A stretch of DNA of 64,000 nucleotides from Lentzea pudingi (GCF_014646255.1 NZ_BMNC01000007.1:39725-103724), one strand, 5' to 3'. Shown: positions 25,897-35,021, numbered from the stretch's first letter. Notes: generated from the letters alone by a model not told the origin. Made by a program: numbers and translations.

Positions 25897-26434
25897 AGGG
25901 CTTCCTCGTGTCGATGACATCGCCCATCAACGGCCTGACGCGGCGCAACCAATCGCCGCCGGCGCCGTAGCACCACGCGACGATGTCCGGAATCCACAGC
26001 AACGGGTCGTTCTCGCTGGGCAAGTGCTCGTAGAACAAGCCGGTGCCCCACGCGGACCTGCCGAGCGTCGTTCGGATGGTCAGCAGGTCGTGGTCGTCGC
26101 GAACCTCTCGGCTGTCGAAGACCAGCCGCGTGACGCCGACCTTCAGGACGTCTTCGGTCAGCCGGGCGACACAGGCCTGCCTTGCCCGCTCCTCGCCCTT
26201 GCGGCAGCACGCGAGATAGATGTCGACGTGAACCACCGCTGATGCCAGAGCTGACAGGATCTGTTTGCGTCGAGCCGGCGTCTCCTTCTTGAAGTGCAGC
26301 TCGCGTTGATTCGGCATGCGCAGCCCCATCAACAACTTGCGCAGCTTGGTCAACTGGCCGGGCGACACCAGGGCCACCGCCAGCAGGTACGTGTTGTTGC
26401 GCCGAGACTCGTCGGCGAAGGCGTGCACACTCAC
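25895..26434 (-). CDS. DUF3800-like protein
   Basis: About 179 residues. VHAFADESRRNNTYLLAVALV near the N-terminus matches the DUF3800 opening, an acidic D-E-S on the first strand of a predicted RNase-H-like fold. Downstream acidic positions (FDSREVRDDHDLL) and LLWIPDIVAWCYGAGG complete the pattern. No function is proven for the family; members occur as lone genes and in defence islands. The GTG at 26434 is chosen because the family begins just before the D-E-S strand; in-frame GTGs at 26470 and 26503 are alternatives. It is a single gene, divergent from the epimerase gene. Confidence 0.65.
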   Translation of the reverse strand: MSVHAFADESRRNNTYLLAVALVSPGQLTKLRKLLMGLRMPNQRELHFKKETPARRKQILSALASAVVHVDIYLACCRKGEERARQACVARLTEDVLKVGVTRLVFDSREVRDDHDLLTIRTTLGRSAWGTGLFYEHLPSENDPLLWIPDIVAWCYGAGGDWLRRVRPLMGDVIDTRKP

Positions 26435-26583
26435 GGAACGTTCATCGGCCAGTTCGGACCCGGAGTTCACCAACTCCAACCAATCGGGACCGAACGACTT
26501 CACATTGGACCTGTTCCAACAAGCTGTTTCGCCCAAAGCGAGACCGGTGGCAGCCGAGCCCGATCGGACGGATGCTGGAGATC

Positions 26584-27564
26584 ATGAAGATCCTCGTGCT
26601 CGGCGGAACCGTGTTCCTCAGCAAGGCCGTCACGGCGGAGGCCGTCCGCCGCGGCCACGAAGTGTTCTGCGCTGCCCGCGGTGCCTCCGGCGGGGTGCCG
26701 GAGGGCGCGCGGCTGGTCCAGGTCGACCGGGACAAGCCCGGTGCGTTCGACGCGCTGGCCGGCGAGCGGTTCGACGCTGTGATCGACGTGTCGAAGTACT
26801 CGGTGAACTGGGTGCGGGACGCGTTGGAGGCGTTCGGGGGGACTACGCCGCACTGGACGTTCGTGTCCAGCATCTCCGTCTACGCGGACCACGCGACAGG
26901 CAGTGACGAGCTGTTGCCGCCGCTGGAGGACGACCCGGCCGAGGAGTTCACCGCCGAGCGGTACGGCAGCGTCAAGGTAGCCAGTGAGAACGCGGTCCGC
27001 GAGGCGGTGGCGAGCCGCGAGTTCATCGTCAGGGCCGGGCTCATCACCGGGCCGGACGATCCGAGCGACCGGTTCGGGTACTGGCCCGCGCGCCTGTCGC
27101 AGGGTGGGCGCGTGGTCGTGCCGGACAGTCCTGACCTGGGGTTCCAGCACATCGACGCACGGGACCTGGCGCAGTGGATCGTGTTCGCGGCCGAGGAGCG
27201 GGTCACCGGGACGTACGACTCGACCGGGCCCGTCATGCCGTTCCAGATGGCCATCGGTGAGATCGCCGGCGCGACCGCTCCGCCCGGGACGCAGTTGGTG
27301 CCGGTCAAGGAGAGCGTGTTGAAGGAGCTGAACATCAACCCGTGGTCCGGGCCTCGGTCGCTGCCCCTGTGGCTGCCTCGGGAGTGGGCCAAGATGGTCG
27401 GCCGCGACGTCAGCAACGCGCTGGCGAACGGGCTTCGTGTCAGGCCGCTGGCCGAGACCGCGCTCGACTCGCTGGAGTACGAACGCGGCCTCGGGGTGGA
27501 CCGGGCCCGGAAGGCCGGGCTCACGGCGGAGGAAGAGCAGGAAATCCTTAAAGCAGTGAGTTGA
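26584..27564 (+). CDS. NAD-dependent epimerase/dehydratase family (SDR) protein
   Basis: 326 residues. Rossmann fold: MKILVLGGTVFLSKAVTAEA with the glycine motif, then VSSISVYAD, and YGSVKVASE carrying the YxxxK catalytic pair. The C-terminal half (FQHIDARDLAQWIVFAA) is typical of extended SDRs acting on nucleotide sugars or small alcohols; the substrate cannot be set. The ATG at 26584 has GGAG just upstream and gives the usual MKILVLGGT start; an in-frame ATG four codons earlier is less likely. Its 3' end overlaps the convergent protease gene by 17 bp. Confidence 0.88.
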   Translation: MKILVLGGTVFLSKAVTAEAVRRGHEVFCAARGASGGVPEGARLVQVDRDKPGAFDALAGERFDAVIDVSKYSVNWVRDALEAFGGTTPHWTFVSSISVYADHATGSDELLPPLEDDPAEEFTAERYGSVKVASENAVREAVASREFIVRAGLITGPDDPSDRFGYWPARLSQGGRVVVPDSPDLGFQHIDARDLAQWIVFAAEERVTGTYDSTGPVMPFQMAIGEIAGATAPPGTQLVPVKESVLKELNINPWSGPRSLPLWLPREWAKMVGRDVSNALANGLRVRPLAETALDSLEYERGLGVDRARKAGLTAEEEQEILKAVS

Positions 27565-28672
27565 TCTGCGCGGCGACGAGGTCGATGCGCACGCCCTGGT
27601 TCGGGCAGCCGCCGAAGTGGTGGAGCCCGATCACCTTGTGCGTGCGCCTCGACAGCACGGGTGAGCCGGACGAGCCGCCTTCGGTGTCGCACATGTAGCT
27701 GATGTCGGACTGCGAGGAGCTGCCGTTCACGCGTACGGCACGCACGACGCAATAGCCACCGCCGTTGTTGTTGTCGCGCAACGACAACTTCTTCAGCTTC
27801 CCGGCCGGGTGGCCGACGATGTACATCTCCTCACCCACGGCCGGAACGCGCGCGTCCAGCTCGAGGTAGCCGAACGAGCTGATGGCCGCGAAGTTGTTCA
27901 CGGTGAAGAGGGTGTAGTCGAGTGCTGCGCTGTACTTCAGCACCGATGCCGCCAGCACCTTCGTGACGGTGGCCGAGGCCGTGCCGCCGCAGGTCGGGCA
28001 CTGGTAGTTGAACCACACCTCGATGCCACTGGTGCTGGTGAAGCAGTGTTCGTTGGTCAGCATGCGGTTGTTGGGGCCGACGCGCCACGCCGTGCACAGC
28101 GAGCTGCCGTTGCGCAGCAGCTTCGCGACGGACTTGGTCTTGCCCCACTCGGTCGGGTTGCTGGACTGGTAGCAGACCGCGTCCTTGTAGTCGTTCGTGC
28201 CGCAGATGCTCTGCACGGACGGCTGCGACGACATCTCCGCCTCGGTGTAGCCCCGCGTGAGCTTGTCGATCCGCACGCGCGACAACGGGTTCGTCACCGA
28301 GACCAGAGCGCGGTCTCCCGTGATCGACATGGCCCAGAAGCCGGACGCGTCGAGCGTCGCGGTCAGCGAGGACTTCAGGTCTCTGGTGTACGTGTACTTC
28401 TCGGTGCCGTCAGGGTTCGACACCGTGAGCACGTCTCCCGGCAGGATCCGCAGGTCCGTGAAATGCAGCTTCACGTAACCGGACCCCGGTCGTTCGATCA
28501 GCGTCGAACGATTCGTGCCACCCACGCGGACTGAGACGGATTCCTCAGTTCCGATTTCCTGCGTCTGCGGCGACGAGGCCTCGGCAGGTGTAGAGGTGGT
28601 GGTAGCAGGGACGATGGTCGTCATCGGCAGGGCAAGCGCCAGTGCCGTGAGGAGTTGCAGGGTTTTCCTCAT
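27548..28672 (-). CDS. secreted trypsin-like serine protease (S1 family)
   Basis: 374 residues. Sec signal (about 1-32), a pro- or beta-rich region of about 130 residues, then a chymotrypsin-fold domain with the full triad: His in MLTNEHCF, Asp in SAALDYTLF, Ser in GGSSGSPVLS. Several Cys pairs (SLCTAW, QCPTCGG, YCVVRAV, SYMCDTEGG) suggest disulfides. The layout resembles bacterial lysyl-endopeptidase-like enzymes, though specificity is not assignable. The ATG at 28672 starts MRKTLQLLTALALAL, a normal signal peptide; an in-frame GTG eight codons earlier would add residues before it. Confidence 0.88.
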   Translation of the reverse strand: MRKTLQLLTALALALPMTTIVPATTTSTPAEASSPQTQEIGTEESVSVRVGGTNRSTLIERPGSGYVKLHFTDLRILPGDVLTVSNPDGTEKYTYTRDLKSSLTATLDASGFWAMSITGDRALVSVTNPLSRVRIDKLTRGYTEAEMSSQPSVQSICGTNDYKDAVCYQSSNPTEWGKTKSVAKLLRNGSSLCTAWRVGPNNRMLTNEHCFTSTSGIEVWFNYQCPTCGGTASATVTKVLAASVLKYSAALDYTLFTVNNFAAISSFGYLELDARVPAVGEEMYIVGHPAGKLKKLSLRDNNNGGGYCVVRAVRVNGSSSQSDISYMCDTEGGSSGSPVLSRRTHKVIGLHHFGGCPNQGVRIDLVAAQINSLL

Positions 28673-28738
28673 GCCTTTTGATACTTCCGACGTCACCTGA
28701 CCGTGTCAGCCCGCCGAACGTCGGTATTGGAGGATTTC

Positions 28739-29362
28739 GTGAAAGTTGTCCATTTCGGTCATGCCTGCGTGCTCCTGGACTCGGGTTCGACGCGAATCCT
28801 GATCGATCCCGGCACGTTCTCCACAGGGTTCGAGGACCTGGAAGACCTGGACGCGGTGCTGGTAACGCACCAGCACTTCGACCACATCGACGCCGAGAAG
28901 CTGCCCGCGCTGCTCAAGGCCAACCCGAAGGCGCAGCTCGTCGTCGACGAGGGCACGGCGCCCACCGTCGAGAACGCGACCGTCGCCCGGCCCGGTGACA
29001 CCTTCAAGATCGGCGACACGGCCGTCCGGGTCGTCGGCGGGCAGCACGCGATGATCCACGAGGACATCCCGATCGTGCCGAACGCCGCCTACGTGATCGG
29101 CGACGGCGCGTTCTACCACCCCGGCGACTCGCTGTTCGTGCCGGACGAGGACGTCGACGTGCTCGGACTGCCCGCGGGCGCGCCGTGGATGCGCACCGGC
29201 GAGGCGGTCGACTTCCTGCGCGCCGTGAAGCCGCGTGTCGCCGTGCCGATCCACGAGAAGACGCTGGCGAGCCCGCAGATGGCCCACCGGCTCTTCGAGA
29301 TGCTCAAGCCGGAGGGCACCGAGGTCAGGCCGCTGACGCCAGGCGAGGAGACGGCAGTCTGA
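28739..29362 (+). CDS. MBL-fold metal-dependent hydrolase (UlaG-like)
   Basis: 207 residues. Beta-lactamase-fold protein: KVVHFGHACVLLDSGSTRILIDPG, the metal motif THQHFDHID (HxHxDH), later His in GGQHAMIHED, DGAFYHPGDS with an Asp ligand, and VAVPIHEK. This set resembles the UlaG-like/DUF-type hydrolases found singly in actinomycetes; the substrate is unknown. The GTG at 28739 is fixed by GGAGG at 28729-28733. The 3' end overlaps the convergent gene by 38 bp. Confidence 0.88.
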   Translation: MKVVHFGHACVLLDSGSTRILIDPGTFSTGFEDLEDLDAVLVTHQHFDHIDAEKLPALLKANPKAQLVVDEGTAPTVENATVARPGDTFKIGDTAVRVVGGQHAMIHEDIPIVPNAAYVIGDGAFYHPGDSLFVPDEDVDVLGLPAGAPWMRTGEAVDFLRAVKPRVAVPIHEKTLASPQMAHRLFEMLKPEGTEVRPLTPGEETAV

Positions 29363-29975
29363 CGTAGGTGGTCGGCGCGGCGTCGTGGGCGAGTGCGATG
29401 TCCACGGCGTCGAGCACGGCCTGCCGTGCGCCGGGCCGGTGCAGGTCACGGGCGTCGACGGTGATCCGGGTCAGCCCACCCCGGCGCGCGGACCTGGCCG
29501 CCGCGTACACCAGCGCCAGCGACCGCAGCTCACCGAAGCTGCTGCGTTCGGTCAGCGCGTGCAGGCGGCCCAGGGTCGCGAGCCCGCTGCCGACCTCGCG
29601 GACGGCGTGCGCGTCGGCGCACCGCTGGAACCGGTGCTTGGCCAGCGCGATCAACGTCCCGGGTGACGCCACGCACCGCCTGGGTGCGAACGTGTCGACG
29701 TTGAGGCCGAGGGCGTCCATCTGCATACGGGCGCCCATCAACAACAACCCGGCTTCATAGGCCGGCAGCCGCCGCTGGCCGAGACCGTGCAGCACGACGG
29801 CATCGCCGAGCGAGGCGCGCTGCCGCACCCATTCCTGCGCCCTGCCGAGCTCGCGAGGTACTACGAGCAGCGACAACGGCACCTGCCGCGGGGTGAGGGC
29901 CGCGGCGAGATCAGCGCATCGGTCGAGGTTCTGCGGACCGATGCCGGACAGAGAGACCACGAGCTGTGAGTGCAC
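29325..29975 (-). CDS. DUF2334-like (polysaccharide deacetylase fold) protein
   Basis: 216 residues. LVVSLSGIGPQNLDRCADLAAAL, then VPLSLLVVPRE and GDAVVLHGLGQ parallel the strands and the His-containing motif of DUF2334 deacetylase-like proteins in Pseudonocardiales. The usual leading D-D pair of deacetylases reads S-G here, so metal binding is doubtful. No signal peptide. The start is a GTG at 29975. Convergent with the MBL gene. Confidence 0.6.
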   Translation of the reverse strand: MHSQLVVSLSGIGPQNLDRCADLAAALTPRQVPLSLLVVPRELGRAQEWVRQRASLGDAVVLHGLGQRRLPAYEAGLLLMGARMQMDALGLNVDTFAPRRCVASPGTLIALAKHRFQRCADAHAVREVGSGLATLGRLHALTERSSFGELRSLALVYAAARSARRGGLTRITVDARDLHRPGARQAVLDAVDIALAHDAAPTTYVRLPSPRLASAA

Positions 29976-30025
29976 GGTATGAGTGCGCCATGCCGTGGTG
30001 ACATCCGAGTGAAAGCGGAGCTAAC

Positions 30026-30901
30026 TCAGGCGAGCCAGTCAGCGAAGGACCGGCCCGTGAGCCGCTCGTACGCCTCGATGTACCGCGCACGCGTGGCCTC
30101 GATGACGTCGGCGGGCAGCGGAGGCGGCGGCACGTCCGACTTCCGGTCCCAGCCCGACTCGGCGGAGGTCAGCCAGTCGCGCACGAACTGCTTGTCGAAC
30201 GACGGCTGCACGCGGCCCGGCTCGTAGCCCTCGGCCGCCCAGTAGCGCGACGAGTCCGGCGTGAAGACCTCGTCCGCGAGGATCAGCTCGCCCGAGGCGT
30301 CCAGCCCGAACTCGAACTTCGTGTCCACCAGGATCAGGCCGCGCGTCAACGCGTACGCGCGCGCCTCGCTGTACAGCTCGATCGTGCGCTCACGAAGCTT
30401 CGACGCCAGCTCGACACCGTGCTTCTCGGCGATGACGTCGAACGACACGTTCTCGTCGTGCGCACCGATCTCGGCCTTCGACGCGGGCGTGAAGATCGGC
30501 GGGTCCAGTTCGGACGCCTCGACGAGGCCGGCCGGCAGCTCGATCCCGCACACCGCACCGGTCGCGGTGTAGTCGGCCATGCCGGAGCCCGTCAGGTAGC
30601 CGCGCGCCACGCACTCGACGTCGACCATCTGCAGCTTGCGCACCAGCAGCGCGCGGCCGCGGACCTCGGCGGGGATGCGCGGGTCGTCGAACGCGACCAG
30701 GTGGTTCGGGGCGAGCCGCTCGAACCAGAAGACGCTCATCGCGGTGAGCACGCGCCCCTTGTCGGGGATCTCCGAGCTCAGGATGTGGTCGTACGCCGAG
30801 ATGCGGTCCGATGCGACGAACAGCAGCAGCTCGTCGTCCACGTCGTACAGGTCGCGAACCTTGCCGCGGGCGACGTGCTGGTAGTCAGCAAGCGTAGGCA
30901 C
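30026..30901 (-). CDS. purC: phosphoribosylaminoimidazole-succinocarboxamide synthase
   Basis: 291 residues. It condenses CAIR with aspartate (SAICAR synthetase). GKVRDLYDVDDELLLFVASDR, SAYDHILSSEIPDKG, VECVARGYLTGSG, LVDTKFEFGL and DEVFTPDSSRYW are the standard signature segments. The GTG at 30901 (VPTLADYQHVARGK) is used; the longer frame adds 21 non-conserved residues. It stands alone on the minus strand, in the same orientation as the other purine genes. Confidence 0.96.
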   Translation of the reverse strand: MPTLADYQHVARGKVRDLYDVDDELLLFVASDRISAYDHILSSEIPDKGRVLTAMSVFWFERLAPNHLVAFDDPRIPAEVRGRALLVRKLQMVDVECVARGYLTGSGMADYTATGAVCGIELPAGLVEASELDPPIFTPASKAEIGAHDENVSFDVIAEKHGVELASKLRERTIELYSEARAYALTRGLILVDTKFEFGLDASGELILADEVFTPDSSRYWAAEGYEPGRVQPSFDKQFVRDWLTSAESGWDRKSDVPPPPLPADVIEATRARYIEAYERLTGRSFADWLA

Positions 30902-30989
30902 GCTGGTCAGCCTACGTGCCCCTGTTTCGGCGACCGATGTACACCCCGCGCCTCTACAGATCAAGCGAAAAGAAGCTTAAGGTGCACCC

Positions 30990-31427
30990 GTGTTCACCAG
31001 AAAGGCCCTGTGGATCCCGGCTTTGGCCAGTGCGGCCCTGCTGATCGTCCTGGGCATCGCCGGCTGGAGCTTCGACTCCAGCCCGATCTCGTCCCCGTCC
31101 GGCGGTTCGCAGATCACGAGCACGACCCAGTCGGTGAGCATCGTGCCGACCCCGGACGTCGCGGACATCTCGGTCAAGACAACGTCGTCATCCACGACCA
31201 CCACCGCGACGACGAAGACCACGCAGCCGAAGCCGCCGCCCGTGCAGCAGCCGCCGGCCGCAACGCAGCCGACGACCTCCGAGACCCCGCCGCAGCAGGG
31301 ACTCCTGGTCAACGAGGGCGCGCGGTGCGATCCCGAGAGCGCGACCGGCATCGGCCTGCTCGGCGAGAAGCTGGTGTGCCGCAAGGATCCCCAGCGCGGC
31401 GACCGCCTGCGTTGGCAGAAGGCCTGA
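30990..31427 (+). CDS. small membrane-anchored Thr/Pro-rich protein
   Basis: 145 residues, not recognised. One N-terminal TM helix (ALWIPALASAALLIVLGIAG) is followed by an about 70-residue Ser/Thr/Pro-rich linker (SSSTTTTATTKTT, KPPPVQQPPAATQP) and a short C-terminal motif with two Cys (GARCDPESATGIG and KLVCRKDP) that recalls small extracytoplasmic domains found in actinobacterial wall proteins. The GTG start has AAGG 7 nt upstream. It diverges from purC. Confidence 0.7.
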   Translation: MFTRKALWIPALASAALLIVLGIAGWSFDSSPISSPSGGSQITSTTQSVSIVPTPDVADISVKTTSSSTTTTATTKTTQPKPPPVQQPPAATQPTTSETPPQQGLLVNEGARCDPESATGIGLLGEKLVCRKDPQRGDRLRWQKA

Positions 31428-31442
31428 GCCCTGTCCAGGGCT
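31427..31442. terminator. palindrome between convergent stops
   Basis: AGCCCTG-TC-CAGGGCT, perfect 7-bp arms. The left arm starts at the last base of the plus-strand TGA, and the right arm ends within the minus-strand stop, echoing the arrangement at 1400-1443. Confidence 0.5.
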
Positions 31443-32235
31443 AAGCCCGCCACTCCAGCACGTCGATCTTGTCGCCGACCGCGATGGTGCCCGTGGTCAC
31501 GACCTGCGCCTTCATCCCGAACGTCACCCCGCCGTCGGGATCACGACGGTAGGTCGCCAGTGAACGAATCGGCTCGGGACCGTCCTTCAACCCCGTCCCC
31601 TGGTCGACCATCGGCACGGCGCAACGCACGCAGTCCTTGGCGTAGGCCAACTCCACGTCACCGATGGCCGCGCGCCGCACCCGGTCCTCCGTGTGCGGTT
31701 CCGGCCAGCCGGACACGACCACGTTGGGGCGGAAGCGGTTCATCGGCACCGGGTCGCCGCCGCGTTCCAGGATGCGTTCGTTCAGGCCGTCCAATGAGGA
31801 CAGCGAGAGCACCAGCAACGCGTTGCCGTCCGCGTACCCGACGACTCCGGTGGTCTCACCGGTCGTCTCCCGGTGGATGTCCGGCGGCGTGCGCACGAGC
31901 CGCACGGACCTCTTCAGAGTCGAGGAGAAGGCTTCCGCCGCCTCGTCGCCCTGGTCCACTCCGGACCCGTGCCACGTGTGCACGACGACCGGCACCCGAG
32001 GCCCGTCGGCGACGATTGGGAACTCCGCTCCGCCGAGGCACAACGCGGAGTCCGTCAGGTGCGGGCGGATCGCCGCCATCTCCGGGACCTTGCGCTGCGA
32101 CAGGAACACCCCGTCGTCGTCGACCAGCATCATCATCCGGTCGCCGCGCAGGCCGGTCGGTTCGACGGCGCAGGACGCGACGGAGTACCCGCCGCATCCC
32201 TTGACCGGGTAGACGACCAGGTCGGAGACGATCAC
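31441..32235 (-). CDS. MOSC-domain protein
   Basis: 264 residues. The N-terminal MOSC beta-barrel (VVYPVKGCGGYSVASCAVEPTGLRGDR) is followed by the MOSC domain with FRPNVVVSG and the conserved Cys in KDCVRCAVPMVD. Related proteins bind molybdenum cofactor or move sulfur or N-hydroxylated substrates (mARC/YcbX type). The GTG start overlaps the purB stop (GTGA), so it is translated with purB, although no functional link to purines is known. Confidence 0.88.
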   Translation of the reverse strand: MIVSDLVVYPVKGCGGYSVASCAVEPTGLRGDRMMMLVDDDGVFLSQRKVPEMAAIRPHLTDSALCLGGAEFPIVADGPRVPVVVHTWHGSGVDQGDEAAEAFSSTLKRSVRLVRTPPDIHRETTGETTGVVGYADGNALLVLSLSSLDGLNERILERGGDPVPMNRFRPNVVVSGWPEPHTEDRVRRAAIGDVELAYAKDCVRCAVPMVDQGTGLKDGPEPIRSLATYRRDPDGGVTFGMKAQVVTTGTIAVGDKIDVLEWRA

Positions 32236-33650
32236 AGAATCGGCTCCGGCTCGTAGGCCGGGTACTTGTCGACGACCGCGGCGACCTGCTCGACGATGGC
32301 CGCGACCTGCGCCGACGCCACGCCGGTGAACGACAGGCGGTCGGCCAGGAGCGCGTCCAGGGCGGCCTTGTCGAGCGGCAGCCTGGAGTCGGCGGCGAGC
32401 CGGTCCAGCAGGTCGTTGTGCGCCAGGCCCTGCTCGCGCATCGCCAGCGCGACGGCCACCGCGTTCTCCTTGATGGCCTCGTGCGCGGTCTCCCGGCCGA
32501 CACCCGCGCGCACGGCCGCCATCAGCACCTTCGTCGTGCCGAGGAACGGCAGGTAGCGGTCCAGCTCACGGGCGACGACGGCCGGGTACGCGCCGAACTC
32601 GTCGAGCACCGTCAGGAACGTCTCCAGCAGCCCGTCGAACGCGAAGAACGCGTCCGGCAGCGCGATCCGGCGGACGACCGAGCACGACACGTCGCCCTCG
32701 TTCCACTGGTCGCCCGCGAGCTCGCCGACCATCGACAGGTAGCCGCGCAGGATCACCGCGAAGCCGTTCACGCGCTCGCACGAGCGGGTGTTCATCTTGT
32801 GCGGCATCGCGCTGGACCCCACCTGGCCGGGCTTGAAGCCCTCGGTGACGAGCTCGTGGCCCGCCATCAGCCGGATGGTCTTCGCGACCGACGACGGCGC
32901 CGCGGCGAGCTGCACGAGCGTCGAGACGACGTCGAAGTCGAGCGAGCGCGGGTAGACCTGGCCGACGGACGTGAGCACGCGCTCGAAGCCGAGGTGGCCC
33001 GCGACCGTCCGCTCCAGCTCCTGCAGCTTCTCGGGCGTGCCGAGCAGGTCGAGCATGTCCTGGGCCGTGCCGACCGGGCCCTTGATGCCGCGCAACGGGT
33101 AGCGCGCGATCAGCTCGTCGAGGCGGGAGAACGCCACCAGCAGCTCGTCGGCGCCCGTCGCGAAGCGCTTGCCCAGCGTCGTGGCCTGCGCGGCCACGTT
33201 GTGCGAACGACCGGCCATGACGAGGTCCGAGTGCTCGGCCGCGAGGCGCGCGAGCCGGCCGAGGACCGCGGCGACCTTGGAGCGGATCAGCTCCAGCGAC
33301 CGCAGCACCTGCAGCTGCTCGACGTTCTCCGTCAGGTCGCGCGAGGTCATCCCCTTGTGGACCTGCTCGTGGCCCGCGAGCGCGTTGAACTCCTCGATGC
33401 GCGCCTTCACGTCGTGCCGCGTGACCCGCTCCCGCGCCGCGATCGACTCCAGGTCGACCTGCTCCAGCACGCGCTCGTAGTCCGCGATCGCCGTCGCCGG
33501 GACCTCGATGCCCGCAGCCGCCTGGGCGCGCAGGACCGCGAGCCACAGCTGGCGCTCCAGCACGATCTTGTGCTCGGCCGACCAGAGCGTCGCGAGCGAC
33601 GTGGAGGCGTACCGACCTGCGAGGACGTTGGCGATGCGGGGCTTCGTCAC
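32232..33650 (-). CDS. purB: adenylosuccinate lyase
   Basis: 472 residues, fumarase/aspartase superfamily. It catalyses two purine steps (SAICAR to AICAR, adenylosuccinate to AMP). GSSAMPHKMNTRSCERV is the family signature with its catalytic loop; HEQVHKGMTSRDLTENV-type residues (MTSRDLTEN) and GRSHNVAAQATTLGKR add support. The start is a GTG at 33650. The last 4 bp overlap the MOSC gene. Confidence 0.95.
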   Translation of the reverse strand: MTKPRIANVLAGRYASTSLATLWSAEHKIVLERQLWLAVLRAQAAAGIEVPATAIADYERVLEQVDLESIAARERVTRHDVKARIEEFNALAGHEQVHKGMTSRDLTENVEQLQVLRSLELIRSKVAAVLGRLARLAAEHSDLVMAGRSHNVAAQATTLGKRFATGADELLVAFSRLDELIARYPLRGIKGPVGTAQDMLDLLGTPEKLQELERTVAGHLGFERVLTSVGQVYPRSLDFDVVSTLVQLAAAPSSVAKTIRLMAGHELVTEGFKPGQVGSSAMPHKMNTRSCERVNGFAVILRGYLSMVGELAGDQWNEGDVSCSVVRRIALPDAFFAFDGLLETFLTVLDEFGAYPAVVARELDRYLPFLGTTKVLMAAVRAGVGRETAHEAIKENAVAVALAMREQGLAHNDLLDRLAADSRLPLDKAALDALLADRLSFTGVASAQVAAIVEQVAAVVDKYPAYEPEPIL

Positions 33651-33675
33651 GCCCTCAATCTAGTGCACCCCGAGC

Positions 33676-34434
33676 TCACTCCCAGCGGATGCCGGGGTCC
33701 GTGACCAGCTCTGTGAGCACCCCCACGCGCACCGGGACGGTCTGGCGCTGCCCGTTGCCGTTCGAGGGGTTGTAGGCGAACGCGGCGATCTGCACGACGA
33801 GCCCGCTCTCGAACCTGCGGGCCACCTGGGCGAGCTGGACCTCCGGCGATCCCTGCAGGTACTCGGCAGTCGAGACGACCGTCCCGTCCTGCTGCCGCAC
33901 GTCCTTGCACTCGACCGCGCCCTCGCAGAAGGACTTGGTGTTGAGACCGCCCTTGGAGACGGTCACGCGCAGCGCGGTCGGCCCGATGTCGTCGGTGAGG
34001 TACAGGTAACCCGAGAAGTCCGAGTCGCGAGTGCTCCAGTCCGGGGCCTTCGTCTGGTACGGCGGGTAGACGGGAACCCGGCCGGGGTTGAACGACGAGT
34101 AGAGGTCCTTGAGGTTCGTCATCCGGCCGCCGAGACTCGACACCAGCCTGTCGCCGACGAGCTGGGCCTTCCTCTCCATCGACTCGGCCGGCGCCGGGGA
34201 CGAGGTCGTCTGCGTCTCGGAACCCAGCTGGGTGTTCCTGTCGCGGGGCAGCAGGCCGGGCAGCGAGAACGACGCCACGACGATCATCGCCGTAGCCACG
34301 CCCACAGTGACCAGCGCTCGTCGGCGACTTTTTTTCTGCTCGACCCGCCTGATCAGGGTGTCGGGGTCGAAGTCGAGCGGCGGCTCGTCCCAGACGGCCA
34401 GCAGCATTCCCTCGCGGATCTCCTGCTCACTCAC
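33676..34434 (-). CDS. membrane protein paired with ECF sigma factor (likely anti-sigma) 1
   Basis: 252 residues. A cytosolic N-terminus of about 50 residues (EQEIREGMLLAVWDEPPLDFDPDTLI), a basic stretch EQKKSRRRA, one TM helix (LVTVGVATAMIVVASFSLPGL) and an extracytoplasmic domain of about 175 residues. The GTG start overlaps the stop of the sigma gene (GTGA), the usual coupling of sigma and anti-sigma. No zinc-binding HxxxCxxC motif is visible, so it belongs to the non-ZAS type if it is an anti-sigma factor. Confidence 0.65.
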   Translation of the reverse strand: MSEQEIREGMLLAVWDEPPLDFDPDTLIRRVEQKKSRRRALVTVGVATAMIVVASFSLPGLLPRDRNTQLGSETQTTSSPAPAESMERKAQLVGDRLVSSLGGRMTNLKDLYSSFNPGRVPVYPPYQTKAPDWSTRDSDFSGYLYLTDDIGPTALRVTVSKGGLNTKSFCEGAVECKDVRQQDGTVVSTAEYLQGSPEVQLAQVARRFESGLVVQIAAFAYNPSNGNGQRQTVPVRVGVLTELVTDPGIRWE

Positions 34435-34964
34435 GACGCGACCCTCCCCGAACTGCTGTCGAGCTTCTCCACGATGGTGCGCAGCGTCGCGAGACCACGC
34501 GCCGTCTGGCTCTTGACCGTTCCCTCGGTGCATCCCATGGCGACCGCCACCTCGGCGACCGGCAGGTCTTCGAAGTAACGCAGCACGAGCACCGCCCGTT
34601 GACGTGGCGGCACCTGCAGCAGCGCGGTGTGCACCAGCTCACGCGCCCACAGCTTGGCGCTCGTCGTGTCCGGGTCCACGGTGGCGTCGGCGGCGTCGGG
34701 CAGCTCTCCGTCGCGCTGCTCGGCTCTGCGCCACGGCCTGCGCTTCTCGTCCAGCCAGGTGCGCAGCAGCACCTTGCGGGCGTAGGCGATCAGGTTGTCC
34801 AGGTCCTTGATCCGCTTCCACGCCAGGTACATCTTCATGAGGCTCGACTGCATCAGGTCTTCCGCTGTGTGCCAGTCGCCGCAGAAGAGGTACGCGGTAC
34901 GTCGCAAGGACGCGGCATTGGCTGCCGCGAACTCGCGAAAGCCCTGTTCGTCGGCCTTGCGCAT
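34431..34964 (-). CDS. SigE-family ECF RNA polymerase sigma factor 1
   Basis: 177 residues. Sigma region 2 (ANAASLRRTAYLFCGDWHTAEDLMQ, RIKDLDNLIAYARKVLLRTW) and region 4 (LQVPPRQRAVLVLRYFEDL, CTEGTVKSQTARGL) match the actinobacterial SigE-family (TIGR02983-like) ECF group. The start is an ATG at 34964; 31 nt upstream sits a GCAACC-N16-CGTT promoter that likely makes the operon self-regulated. The next gene overlaps by 4 bp and is its probable antagonist. Confidence 0.92.
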   Translation of the reverse strand: MRKADEQGFREFAAANAASLRRTAYLFCGDWHTAEDLMQSSLMKMYLAWKRIKDLDNLIAYARKVLLRTWLDEKRRPWRRAEQRDGELPDAADATVDPDTTSAKLWARELVHTALLQVPPRQRAVLVLRYFEDLPVAEVAVAMGCTEGTVKSQTARGLATLRTIVEKLDSSSGRVAS

Positions 34965-34994
34965 GCGTTCCCCTCTCGCGTCCTCAACCAGGGG

Positions 34995-35020
34995 AACGCA
35001 TCGGAGGAACGCGGGGTTGC
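34995..35020 (-). promoter_or_regulatory. ECF-type promoter, likely autoregulatory (set 1)
   Basis: On the minus strand GCAACC (35020-35015), 16 nt, then CGTT (34998-34995), ending 30 nt before the sigma start. The same -35 sequence precedes the second sigma gene. Confidence 0.45.
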
Positions 35021-35021
35021 A

